A DNA stretch of 64,000 nt from assembly GCA_018398805.1 (NCBI GenBank), contig JAGFBZ010001895.1, positions 3,541,501 through 3,605,500 of the forward strand, given 5' to 3'. This stretch comes from Hirundichthys speculiger (taxonomy: Eukaryota; Chordata; Actinopteri; Beloniformes; Exocoetidae). The notes beneath the pieces are model-generated. The model saw only the letters and a list, made by a program, of their open reading frames with translations. It ran no database searches and was not told where the DNA came from. The position numbers and the translations under genes are program-made. Shown here piece by piece: positions 49,901-60,689 of the stretch. Each line of letters begins with the position of its first letter. The first letter of the stretch is position 1.

Positions 49901-52435
49901 TTGTTTTTTTCAGTGACTGTAAAAAATATGCAACAAATATGCAAAAACTGGCATTAATTTACTAAATCGAAGAGCAATTGAAGATAGAAGTCGGAGACAA
50001 ATGTCATGGCATAGTCTTTTACTTTAGCACACTACATATGAGTGAAGCCTACCATACTGGTAGATAGTGCTGGGCAATATGACGATACATATCGTGGAGA
50101 CGATATAAATGTGTGTATCGTGCCATTTCTCTTCTATCGTTTCTATCGTTTCTAACCTAATTTTATCAATTATTACAGCAAATATGTAATTAAATAACCT
50201 GCAACGATAAATTTGATAGAATCATTTCTACTTCTACAAAGTAGCCTTTTATGTTTGCACTTTTATTCATGGTTAATGCCTTAAACAGAGTTCTCTTCAA
50301 CCCTGATGTTTACTTTAGACACTTTATATTGGTTTGCAAACTTTGCACTACAAGGTTACAGATTTCAGAAAGTTGAAAAATAATTTGTTTCTTTTTTATA
50401 GCTGAACTTCAGTGCGAAAATGTGTTTTTCTTCTCAGAAACTGTTGTACACTTTAAAAAAAATGTGAAAGCTACTGTACCTCTGTACCTACCTGTTTTTG
50501 CTGCACTAAAATGTATGTTTGTGACAATTCAGCTAAATGTCCTTTCAAAATAAAGTTGAAAAGTAAGCAATGAAATTTTTTTCAAACTTTTCAGAAAATA
50601 ACTGAAAACATACTTTATTATGGTATATCGTGATATATATCGTTATCGTGATATAAAATAGTCCATATCGTGATATATGATTTTATCCATATCGCCCAGC
50701 ACTACTGGTAGATATAAACTGGCAGACAGGTGTGCAGTGGCTAAATATTAAAAGCTCATCTCAAAAACTCACTCAATATCTCTCAAATTTTTACATTTGT
50801 TTTACATCTTAGATTTATTTTTGTAAGAAGAATGTGTATTCCAGCTGTCACATGTTAAATCACAGAAATGATCAGTGGACACAGTTGTGGTTCTGGATAG
50901 GTCCACTTGTGAGTGTGTGATTATGTGTGTGTGTCCTGCAGAGTGAGAAACAGACCAGCAGCTGTGCCTCCTCCTCCTTCAGCTCCTTCTCCTGCTGCCT
51001 CCTCTGCTCAGCCTCTCCCATCTGACTCCTGAGCGCAGTCAGCTGCTCGACATCTCTCTGCCGCCGCTTCTGCAGGAGTGCACGCTCGCGCTCTTCTTTG
51101 GCTCTGCAGTCGGCGTCCCACAGCTCGTGGAAGAACTGGTCCTCTTGCTGTTGTCGCTGCCGCTCCTCCTCTCTGAACCTCACTTGAGCAGCTCGCTCCT
51201 GACACACCTGTTTTTCCCTGGTCACGCTCTGAATGCTGCGCAGCTCCTCACACTGCTGCCTGATCTCACATGGACAAACAAACACACCCACGCAAAACAC
51301 AAACAACACACACACGTGTTTATAAGTTGAAACTTTGTTTAAATGACCAAAAGCAGGTGCTACAGGAGGTTCAGCTTTTGGCTCTATGGTGGTATTGACC
51401 AGAACAGCTGATCCATTTTGTCTGACACCAGCCTCTGCTGCTCATTCTCCCTCCTCTCTCTCAGAATTTGGACTCTCTCCTTCATCCTGGTCTTCTTCTC
51501 CACCTCCGTCTCTTTCTTCTCATTGATCTCCTGCAGGAGTTGCTGCTCCTCGGCCTCTAGAAGCTGCCGGAGTCTGTGAACACACAGGAGGAGAAGTGGA
51601 GACAGTTGTTGCGGGTCTGCTGACAGATGAGTTGTAGTCTGGGTGAAAGTGCTCAGCAACCATGGACCTGTGTCTGCGCTCATGTATGTCGGCCTCATGC
51701 AGCTCCAGCGCAGCTTGGACCTGTCTCTCCACGGTTCCTCTGATGCGACGCTGCTCAGAGTTCTGCAGCCATGAGGTTGTGACGTCGCACATCTGTCTGT
51801 CTCTGTTGCAGTCCAGGATCTGGTTCCGGACCGCCGCCTGCTGCTGCCTCTGTTGGGTCAGGTGGTCCGGCAGCCTCTGCGGGGGCAACCTGGCTCTCTG
51901 ATGCAGGAAACAAGCAATTCCACAACTCACTGTTACACTTACTTTCAATAAGAGTTTAAATACTTTCACTTCATTCTTAAAATCTGACAGGGCGGCACAG
52001 GAAGTAGGCCTCTCTCTATAAACTTCATTTTTAACTCCACTATTGTTGATCATTGATTTGATTGATTGAACATATGTGATTATTACAACTCTGCCCAGTA
52101 AGTACTTTTTACTTTTGGTACTTCACATTTTTTCTTGATTTAATTTTGAAATTGGACTTTTATCTGACAACTTTTTGACAGATAAAGACTGTGGCTTTAA
52201 GAGTGTGGTTTTGTACTCCTTACTCATCAGTATTTTAGCAGAATACATTTACACTGCGATATTTCTACAATATTTTTTACACTTCAGTATCTGTATCAGT
52301 ATTTGTATCTATCAGCTAGCAGGGCAGCCTGCTCTAAAACTGTAAAACTAACTTGTATGGGTTCATTTTTCTCACCACAGAAACGGAGTGCGGCGTCGCT
52401 CCGCAGAACTCCCGGGCCCTCTCTCTGAGCTTCAT
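46975..52435 (-). CDS. cfap53: CFAP53 (CCDC11), cilia- and flagella-associated protein 53 (complete, 8 coding exons)
   Basis: Coiled-coil microtubule inner protein of motile cilia; loss in humans and fish disturbs left-right patterning. Exons: 52435-52376, 51897-51668, 51573-51400, 51259-50956, 49348-49130, 48611-48395, 47378-47276, 47200-46975; phases join to 510 residues (human 514). The start Met (MKLRERAREFCGATPHSVSV) was chosen because REF-GATP aligns with the human N-terminus; an in-frame upstream ATG is possible. Nearly all of the protein is Glu/Arg/Gln-rich coiled coil. Diagnostic stretches include KKTRMKERVQILRERRENEQ, QQCEELRSIQS, EDQFFHELWDADCRAKEERE and, near the C-terminus, STNIHPFRRYRSA. 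Four donors are weak GT sites (gtccat, gtcaat, gtctgt, gtgcat), although phases and length fit throughout. An X-box lies about 150 bases upstream of the ATG. Confidence 0.93.
47963..48137. mobile_element. Short hAT MITE in a cfap53 intron
   Basis: A 175-bp element with ends ctggggcgccg and cggcgcccctg (inverted repeats apart from one base). The flanks are cctccatg (47955-47962) and tctccatg (48138-48145), an 8-bp duplication with one mismatch. It lies in the intron between cfap53 exons 6 and 7. Its GC-rich ends and internal ggggccc-rich motifs resemble the hAT copy at 30.0 kb, so it may be a relative of the same family. Confidence 0.75.
50065..50704. mobile_element. hAT-type MITE in a cfap53 intron, exact 8-bp target duplication
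   Basis: The left end tagtgctgggcaatatg matches the reverse complement of the right end, tagtgctgggcgatatg, at 16 of 17 positions. The 8-bp duplication ctggtaga is exact at 50057-50064 and 50705-50712. Subterminal sequence is rich in atatcg repeats. It has no coding frame. The site lies in the intron between cfap53 exons 4 and 5. Confidence 0.92.
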
Positions 52436-52580
52436 GTTTGGAGGTTCTCCCACTCCTCCCCTCTTTTCTCCTCTCATCTTTCCACCTTCTCTTCCCCTTA
52501 TTTCGTCTTTGCGTCTTTTTCTCTTCTCGTTGAATTTCACGCAGTCAAAACACTAAAAGTCCTCTGCTCAGAGGGTTTCC

Positions 52581-52594
52581 GTTGCTATGGCAGC
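52581..52594 (-). promoter_or_regulatory. X-box (RFX-binding) motif upstream of cfap53
   Basis: On the cfap53 coding strand the sequence is GCTGCCATAGCAAC, which fits the 14-base X-box consensus RYYNYYATRRNRAC at every position. It lies about 146-159 bases upstream of the start codon. RFX factors drive ciliary genes from X-boxes close to the start, so the position fits the gene's role. Function is inferred from sequence and position. Confidence 0.65.
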
Positions 52595-52698
52595 GGCAAA
52601 ACAATGAGGCGTGCCGGTGAAAACAGCGTGGCTCCTAACAGCCGCCTCCTCTACGTCATCAAATTGTAAAGAACGAGCGTGACATCCACTGCCTGACT

Positions 52699-53725
52699 CA
52701 GGGGCGGACTGGCAATCTGTGGGTTCTGGAAAAGTCCAGAACGGCCGTCGGGTCTCCGGCTGTCAGTCCTGTTCAATAACCAAAATGTTCAGTCTATAAA
52801 CTAACAGCAGAGGGCGCTAAGACGATCATTTATCATTTACAGTAGAGCTGGGCGATACTGGGAACTTTGGTATCGATCCAATACCAAGTAAATACAAGGC
52901 CAATATCGCCGATATCGATACCAATACCGATACTGATACTTTTTCATATTAAGCTTAATCTATCATGAACTTTTGTGATATTTGTCTTTGGATTATTTTG
53001 TAGAATTTCTTCAAACTTTATGTCTTCAAACATTTTGTGTAAATATTCATTGGAGTTGAATTTCTGTTCATGTTTTTTTCTAGTCCACCTTAAATATTAT
53101 ATCTTTTAATACTTGTGTATTTTTTTTGCACTGTGTGCACTTTCCTGTAGCTTTAACTCTATAAATGTCCCTGTTGTGTGATAAATAAAGGATTATCTAA
53201 TGTTATTTTATCTTAAATAACATCTTTCAATGGGATACGTTCTGGGTTATTTCAACGTCTTCATTGTGTTTTTTTGAGTTGGCTCCAGTAACATATGACT
53301 GAAGTAACGTACTTTGAAAGTTGATAGAAACTAATGCTGAAGACGACCACTCTCATCTACCTTAATGCTCCCTGTTGGAAATTAAAAAGAAAAAAGAAAA
53401 AAAGCTTGAGTATCGATCTTTTTACATGAGTATTGTTCGATATCAATACCGGCATTGGTATCGATATTATCGATATTTGGATCGATCCGCCCACCTCTAA
53501 TTTACAGGCCTAAAAACCAACAAAGCAGACTAACGTTAGTGTCTGTCAACAGAAAGATGTCAAGCAGAAAATGCAAGGAGAAAGATGGATGTGAAAAAGT
53601 AAAGAAAGCCAAGTAAGTTTGAGGGTGAGAAGTTTTAGTCACTATTTAGCTTTCTTGCCCGTTATTGGTGGGCCTACTTAGGGGGGGGAAGTCCAGGGCT
53701 GTTTTTTACTCCCAGTCCGTCCCTG
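52699..53725. mobile_element. hAT element (outer of a nested pair), exact 8-bp target duplication
   Basis: The ends caggggcggactgg and ccagtccgtccctg are inverted repeats with one mismatch. The flanking duplication gcctgact is exact at 52691-52698 and 53726-53733. A short open stretch at about 53557-53612 (MSSRKCKEKDGCEKVKKAK, then a donor-like gtaagt) resembles the first coding exon of ZMYM1-type hAT transposases. Most of the remaining length is a second hAT inserted at 52843-53499. The element starts about 105 bases beyond the cfap53 X-box. Confidence 0.92.
52843..53499. mobile_element. hAT-type MITE nested inside the element at 52699-53725
   Basis: The left end tagagctgggcgata and the reverse complement of the right end, tagaggtgggcggat, form imperfect inverted repeats. 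The 8-bp duplication atttacag is exact at 52835-52842 and 53500-53507. Subterminal parts are full of tatcgat and gataccaat motifs. It has no coding frame. It inserted after the outer element because its duplication consists of outer-element sequence. Confidence 0.9.
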
Positions 53726-53733
53726 GCCTGACT

Positions 53734-54092
53734 CACCTCACCAAGATTTACAGCAATGACATCAGGATGTCATTCAGACAAGACAAGTGTGGACAGATGG
53801 TGTCTTGGAGAGGAAGGTTGATCAAAACTGAAGTGGTTGAACTACCGGAAGGCAACATAGTGGATGTTAAGGACAACTACAGATACCTGGGGATCCTACA
53901 AGCAAACGGTAATCATGAGGAGACAACTGGAGGTCAGCCACAGCCAAATACCTAAAGAGGGTGAGGCAGGTCCTGAAGACTCAGCTGAATGAGAAACACA
54001 TGAGAAAGACGCCCCTGAAACAGTGCAGCACATCACAGCAGGGTGGAAGATGCTGGCAGGCAATGCATACATACAACCAGGTAGCAGGAATA
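53734..54092 (+). mobile_element. LINE fragment (reverse transcriptase / C-terminal region)
   Basis: Plus-strand translation gives DKCGQMVSWRGRLIKTEVVE, then LPEGNIVDVKDNYRYLGILQ, KYLKRVRQVLKTQL and, after a deletion, PETVQHITAGWKMLAGNAY. These parts match a LINE reverse transcriptase common in fish genomes. It is frameshifted and deleted. It begins right at the target duplication of the neighbouring hAT copy. Confidence 0.7.
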
Positions 54093-55165
54093 AGAAAAGA
54101 ATAGAATAGAATAGAGATTTATTGTCCTTGCACAGTAATACAATGAAATTCAGTGCACTCACGTACTGGACACATAAAAAAGGTAGCACAATAAGAAGTT
54201 CAATAAAATAGAACATTCTGTAGTGTCTGACCATCTTTCTGAGATGGTCTTTCTGAGATAAGTTCATTCCTTTTTTGGTCTTAGAATTTGGGACGATGTT
54301 AGTGTGTGTGAATCTTTGCGTGTGAACTGTCAGCAGATTGTGCTGACACATAAACCTGTCAAAGCATCCTTTGACAGGTTGCATCTGTAAGAGGCAGATC
54401 CAGTCTGATCATCTATAAAAGCTGAACTGTCCTTTGTTCAGCCATTTAAAAGCTGGCCTTGAAGCAGCCTTTTTTATTCCTTCTTCTCACTCATCAGCGC
54501 GGCGGTCGAGAGAGATGGAACCTGAAAACCACATTTCTCATTCTTATTGTTTCAATTCATTCAGGTCATCATACACAACCATCAATTTGCCTCTGTCTTT
54601 TACTGGACAGCCCGCGGCGTGTTTGAACTCTTTACAAATCAGCATTATTACAACGGATGAGGGCTACGTTAGCCAACCGTTCAGACGGGGGAGAGCTTCT
54701 CAAAGCTAATCGTATTTTTCAGTAAAGGTCACTTTTATTTAAATATTCTGCTGCCATATGAACTAAAGTACCATAAAATTTGTTGTTCAAACACTTTTAA
54801 CATCGGCACTTGCCAGTAACACATATTTAGTGTAAATCTCATCTTAAAAAATGTAAAATAAAAAGTTATTGCCACTGCCAGGGCAGTCATCCTGTTTTTT
54901 AATTTTTTTTATTTTGCCCAACCCTCATAAAAAGATAACTAAATACATAAATAGATAACGAAAGAAAACACCCCCAAAAACAAAAAGGTGATAAATATTG
55001 ATGGTAACTCAGTAGATTTAAGTCTAGTTTGAGATGGAACAAAGTTGTATCTGTTGTGTGTAAACACTAATCATGTATTAAAGTCAGAAACTCATTCAGA
55101 AAGTTCAGCTGAGACGTTTTGATTTTGGTCATGTGCATTTACAAGTTTTTCTTTTTTTCTCTTTT
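54093..55165. other. Non-coding stretch with a dispersed repeat
   Basis: About 54100-54260 contains an agaat-rich run followed by tttattgtccttgcacagta, a sequence that I associate with a dispersed fish repeat. No gene was recognised in the remainder. Confidence 0.35.
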
Positions 55166-55168
55166 CGG

Positions 55169-55956
55169 ATCAAATGAATGATCAATAATCCAAAAATAAC
55201 CTTTAATGATTTTTTTTTGTCTTTTTCTCAATTCTTCTTAAATATCCATTGAGGTATGTAAGTAATCAAACATGTTATTTCCCTTTAACTGTAATTCCAC
55301 AAACCTTTTTGAAAATAAGCTTCTTTTTGAAAAATAAACATTTTAATGAAGATAATTCTTGGTGTAATCGTCAGTTTTTTCTCTCTTGCGTTACGTTTTG
55401 TTTGTAGTTTTACTTAAAGCATAAAACTGATCAGGTCATTGAACACTTTGCATCATGTCCTTTATGATATGTTTCTCATCCTCCACTGACATCTGGAGTC
55501 AACGGTCCATGTACATCTCTGGGTGTAAATTTGAAGATTTCACAGTTGGTTAACGTTGCAGTCTATAATTACTGGGCTTGTAAGTAAAACCTTTGGCAAA
55601 GTCATCAGAAGAAGTCGTTCCGATAGCTGATGTAAACAAATGTGATATTTAAATGTGCTCTCTGTTTCTTTTACTGCTATAACCCCACCTCACACCTGCT
55701 GTCTGCAACGCTCTGTTGCTCTTTGTGTCGTTTCACTTTCGTATTTTGTCCTTTTTTGGGACCTGGGTGTTACTCAAAGCTTCCTCTCTCTGTATAACCT
55801 GATCACTCTGGCTTGTCAAGCTCAACATCTGTGCAACGAACTTTCAGCCTCATTTCTGCACATCCTTACACCACCACACACAGTAAAAGAAGAATTCTGC
55901 CATCTAGTCTAAAAACTAACACTCATGGCAGCTGGTTGCTGACCAAAATCTGAAGG
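55169..55956 (+). repeat. Upstream part of the duplicated immunoglobulin unit
   Basis: This segment is the homologue of about 42917-43620 on the other side of cfap53. Both start at a relic of the last membrane exon (ATCAAATGA; here the acceptor is changed to cgg) and share catcctccactgacatctgg, gaagaagtcg and caccccacctcacacctgct-like runs. It leads into the Ig exons that start at 56057. No intact exon was recognised within it. Confidence 0.65.
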
Positions 55957-56056
55957 TATATATGAATGAAATCAAATCAGCTTGTGTTTTTCAAACAGTC
56001 GATGCTAACATTCAGAAGGAAGCATATGAAGACATGTAATCTCTCTTCTGTCTCAG

Positions 56057-57516
56057 TGCTCCAGATTGTGGCTCCAAACATCACCTTGTACCCTGTCTGG
56101 GAAGGTGAATTTGGGGTCTCACAGGTCAGACTCATCTGCACTCTAAGTGGCTACTATCCCAAAGAACTGAGAGTGGAGTGGCAACAGAATAACCAGTGGC
56201 TATCTGATATTAAGCCGCTGCAAAGAAATCTGGTGAGCGTGGAGGGAGAGAAAGAGAAAGATAAAACCTACAGTCTGACCACTGAGATCAGGCCAAATAT
56301 GTCAGAGTGGGCTAAAGGCTCCAGTTTTACCTGCAAGTCCTTTCACAAAGACAGAACCTATGAAAAGACATCAAGCATTTGTCAAAGTGAGTAATGTATG
56401 CACAGCAAATATTAAATTAGAAGCAATATCAGCAACATGCTGATTTAGAAACAATAGATTTTGTATAGAATTGAGTAACTTAGATTGGATTAACATATGT
56501 GACCTGACACTTTTCTCCAGTCCATGGAAGAAGCCCTCCTTCCATTCATGTGGAGATCCCAGACTTCAAGACAGTATGACAAGCTCTCATGTGAAGGCCA
56601 CATGTTCGATCAGCAGTGTGTTTGAAGCCAAGCTGATCTGGCTGATGGATGGGACACCTGCATCCAGCAGACAAGTGAGGCGACTCACAAACACATTTGT
56701 GTTGATCAGTGAACTGACGCTTCCATCGAGTACCTGGAAAAAACTGAATGTCCTAAAATGTAAAGCTGAGCATCGCTGCTTCTCTGCTGAAAAGAGTAGA
56801 AACGTTTCAGGTAAGAAGACAGAAAAAGGTTCTAATGAACTCATGTGTCTGGTCTCTGGCTTCAGCCCTGCATCCATTAACATCACTTGGTTCCGTGATG
56901 AAAACACACAACTGTGGAGCTACAATGTTAGTGAGACCCACAGAGGCTCAGATGGAAAGTTCAGCATCCAAAGTCACCTTCATCTCTCTCCAGTTGACTC
57001 CCTACCTGGAGTGGTTCTCACCTGCAGGGTGACACATGAAAACACCACCTTGTTCTGAATTTTTCTAAACCAGGTGCTGTTCATTCAGTTTTCTTTCATA
57101 CAGTTTATTAATTAAATGTTTAACACATTGGATCAGTTTAATTTTCTCTCTTTGTCCAAGAACAAATCTATTTCTACTCCTTTTACAGACACACTGGAGC
57201 ACTGTCATTTCTTTGATGACATCATGCATGTGGATGTGGGCCAAGACACACTGATGCAGACGTGGTATATTGCTTTGACCTTTGCCCGGTTATTCTTCAT
57301 CACCATCATCTTTTCTGTCTTCATCATAGTTATGAAGGTGAGTTTCAGCGATGATGGTCTTATGTTGTCCTGTGTGGCTGTAACAGCTGCTGTGTTCAGT
57401 ATTTACGGTCTTCTAAACGCTTAATTACATCAGGTATTTGGAATAAAATGTTTATGTCTTGCACAAGAGTGATCAGACTTTCACATTTCATGTTCTTTTC
57501 CATTCAGATCAAATGA
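56057..57516 (+). pseudogene. Immunoglobulin heavy-chain constant region with membrane exons (IgD/IgT-like), broken
   Basis: An intact Ig C1 exon (56057-56386, phase 1-1) has the Cys pair ICTLSGYYP...FTCKSF and the CH-type VEWQQNNQW. A second Ig exon starts at 56521 (PPSIHVEIPDFKTV), loses one base near 56575 and hits a TGA; the shifted frame then reads ATCSISSVF...LIWLMDG...LKCKAEHRC. At about 56813 its donor (ggtaag) runs straight into the body of a third Ig domain (LMCLVSGFSPASINITWF ... LTCRVTHENTT). The intron and the start of domain 3 are therefore deleted, and a second frame break follows near 57055. The membrane exon 57189-57337 keeps an acidic linker and a helix with WYIALTF, the W-x-x-A-x-TF pattern of heavy-chain transmembrane segments. 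The last exon 57508-57516 encodes IK-stop. No V, D, J or other constant genes are seen. The isotype is uncertain. Confidence 0.8.
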
Positions 57517-57935
57517 TGATGATGACAGGACAGATCTTACTTTATCTGGATTTCGTGGGCTTTCTGACTAAATTTATCTTGATTTATTTAAAAAGCAAAA
57601 TAAAATAATTTTCTTTTTGTGTTTTCTCTTATTTGATTTTCTGGATTTATTGAATTTTATTGTTTATACTGTATACATTTCTTTCCATGCTTCACATATG
57701 AATTTGGTTTGCCAATCGTGAAACCAAGTGTTTGAATGAATAAAAATATTGAAAGGTTTTGCATCGACTTCAGATTTTATTTCACCCATTGTTTTCTAGA
57801 ACACATATCACTGTTCATAATCAAATTAGTAACAATACATATTTAAATGAAAACATGTTTCATTTTTGCACTTCAGAGAAATGTCCCATTTCAACACATT
57901 TGTGTTATTTAGATAGAATACAAAAGGGAGACATA

Positions 57936-59117
57936 CAGGGGTTGGACAATGAAACAGAAACACCTGGTTTTAGAGCATTTAGATCATTTATTAGTATGGT
58001 GTAGAGCCTCCTTTTGCGGCCAATACAGCATCAATTTGTCTTGGGAATGACATATACAAGTCCTGCACAGTGGTCAGAGGGATTTGAAGCCATTCTTCCT
58101 GCAGGGCAGTGGCCAGGTCACTACGTGATGCTGATGGAGGAAATCGTTTCCTGACACACTCCTCCAAAACACCCCAAAGTGGCTCAATGAGTGTATTGGT
58201 GCATTGTCATCCTGATACACGGCACCGCCTTCAGGATACAATGTTTGAACCACTGGATGCACATGGTCCTCCAGAATGGTTTGGTAGTCCTTGGCAGTGA
58301 CGCGCTTATCTAGTACAAGTATTGGGCCAAGGGAATGCCATGACATGGAAGCCCAAACCATCCGTGATCCACCCCCATTCTGCACTCTGGGCATGCATCA
58401 GTCTGGGGGGTCCACTTCTTTGGGGCTCCTCCCCACCGTAACTGTCCCGGATGTGGGGAAAACAGTAAAGCTGGATTCAACAGAGAACAATATGTTTCAC
58501 ATAGTCAACAGCCCAAGATTTTTGCTCCTTGCACCATTGAAACCGACGTTTGGCACTGGCACGAGTGACCAAAGGTTTGGCTATAGCAGCCCAATGTGTA
58601 TATTGACCCTATGGAGCTCCTGATGGACAGTTCTGGTGGAAACAGGAGAGTTGAGGTGCACATTTAATTCTGGCGTGATTTAGGCAGCTGTAGTTTTATG
58701 TTTTTTGGATACAGTCCGGGTTAGCGCCTGAACATCCCTTTCAGACAACTTCCTCTTGGGTCCACAGTTAATCCTGTTGGATGTGGTTCGTCCTTCTTGG
58801 TGGTATGCTAACATTACCCTGGATACTGTGGCTCTTGATACATCCCAAAGACTTGCTGTCTTGGTCACAGATGCACCAGCAAGATGTGCACTAACAATAT
58901 GTCCTCTTTGGAACTCTGATATGTCACCCATGATGTTATGTCCATTGCAATATTTTAAGCAAAACTGTGCTCTTACCTTGATAACTGAACATTTACAATC
59001 TGCTCTTACTGGTGCTGTGTGGAATTAATGATGACTGACCACCAGGCTGGTCCAATCTGCCCATGAAACCTCCCACACTAAAAGGACAGGTGTTTCAGTT
59101 TCATTGTCCAACCACTG
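57936..59117 (-). mobile_element. Tc1/mariner element with near full-length but dead transposase
   Basis: The ends caggggttggacaatgaaac and, reversed, the matching cagtggttggacaatgaaac are flanked by TA (57934-57935, 59118-59119). The minus-strand transposase starts at 58931 (MGDISEFQRGHIVSAHLAGA) with an HTH region (VTKTASLWDVSRATVSRV). It is interrupted by a stop at 58680 and more stops after it. The DDE region reads ILFSVESSF, so the first catalytic Asp is Val. The second is kept (VYQDDNAPIH). The region after it is shortened and frameshifted. It has no activity as it stands. Confidence 0.93.
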
Positions 59118-59119
59118 TA

Positions 59120-60306
59120 GCTGCACAGCAGCATTACTGGTGCCACCTCTGTGTGAAACAGGAAATGTGTAGTCATTTGATGATACCTGCAGATCTTAAC
59201 TGAAATTACCCTACTATAGTGGTGGTATGTGTCAGAGATTGTTTTTGTAACACTTTTCCTTACATCACACAAAGTCACTGTTGGTAAATGAGAACTTTTC
59301 AGACAGAGCTGTATGTTTGTGTTTGTTTTTGTGTACCTTGTGGGTTCATAGGAATTCACATATGGGAGGGATACACTCAGCTCATCAAGGTTTACTCTTA
59401 ATTATAGTGATCTGGCACAGAGTGTGTCCTGATTAGCTGGGGAACCCATGGCAACCACCCCAAATCTGTGAAGCTGCTGCCAGTCTAAGTGCCAAGAGGC
59501 CAGAAAAGGGGAAGCAGGGCATCATGCCCAGCAGGCTGCCTGTAAGCATGTCTGTCTGACTTCCCCATATCCTTGCATCCTCTTTTGCCAAGCATCCTCC
59601 CTGTGGATCCTTAATTGACCCTGTGAGTGCATTCAAACTAGGGATGTACTGCAGCTAAACATCCTGAAACCACCAGTGGCAGGCTGGTTGTGCTGACTGG
59701 ATGGAGGAAAATAATGTGAAGCAGCACAGTGTTGACAGGAGTATTTATGCTCCGTCAGTTGTAACTGAAATATAGATTTCTGTCATCTCAAAAAACAGAT
59801 TCACTCCACATTTAACAGAGACAGAAAATCTTTACTTTTTAGAATAATGTAGTTGTTAAAAAAATGAAAATATGTAAAAAGAAAACAAATACCATGCATG
59901 TTTTTCAAACCGCATACAAAGATACAACACAATATACATTATGTGCTGCATGCGTGTAAAGACGTTGTTAGTATGTTGTGTGCTAGAGCAGTGGGCATTT
60001 TGAGAACTGTGTAGAAAGGAAATATAGCCAACCTCAGTTAAAAACGTCAATAAGAATGAATAGCCCACAAATTATTTTCTCATTAAACAAAATTTGTTTC
60101 AGCTCAGTTTTGATATGATGTGCATAACATGTTTCAATTTGTGACAGAGACATCCTGTAGTGATGAAAGTGATGTATACTGTGATAGCAGGAGATCACAC
60201 ATTCAAGCAAGTGAGATAAATTTCCTCTGTAGGGTTGTTAGACTGTCCCTTAGCGATAGCTTTAGAAGTCTAGTCATCTGAGACAGACTCTGAGTGAACT
60301 GTCCTG
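59120..60306. other. Intergenic stretch, nothing recognised
   Basis: Between the Tc1-like element and a SINE remnant. No coding exon or RNA gene was recognised. Confidence 0.4.
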
Positions 60307-60487
60307 AGTGGATGGATGGAAGTGCCTTTGGGCAATCAAGAACCACCAATTAAGAGTACCTGGAGAAACCCATGCAAGTATGGGGAGAATATTCAAACTC
60401 CACATAGGAATGCTCCTGTCAGGGTTCAAACGATGAACCCTCCTGCTGTGGGGCAAGAGTGCTAACCACCAAGCCACCATGCTGTTC
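60307..60487 (-). mobile_element. V-SINE remnant
   Basis: The reverse complement reads catggtggcttggtggttag, gtttgaaccc (altered B-box) and gtggagtttgaatattctcc, then stops at ATCC repeats. It is related to the SINE at 40571-40932 but shorter and more diverged. Confidence 0.7.
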
Positions 60488-60558
60488 TTTAAAAAATATT
60501 AAAAACAAACAAACAACGTTTTTTTTTTTTTTTTTTTTTTATAGATAAGTGTTATATT

Positions 60559-60682
60559 TTCTTCTTCTTTTCCTTGTGGCGTTCTCTTTAGGGGTCTGCC
60601 TCCATCTAACCCTATCCTCTGCATCCTCTTCTTTCACACCAACTAACTATATGTCCTCTTTCACAACACCTATAAATCTCAA
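60559..60682 (-). mobile_element. LINE fragment, same family as 6300-7110
   Basis: The plus-strand text ctatcctctgcatcctcttc, then cacaccaactaactatatgt and cctctttcacaacacc, matches the copy at about 6376-6440 closely. Only about 125 bases remain. Confidence 0.65.
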
Positions 60683-60689
60683 GTATTAC

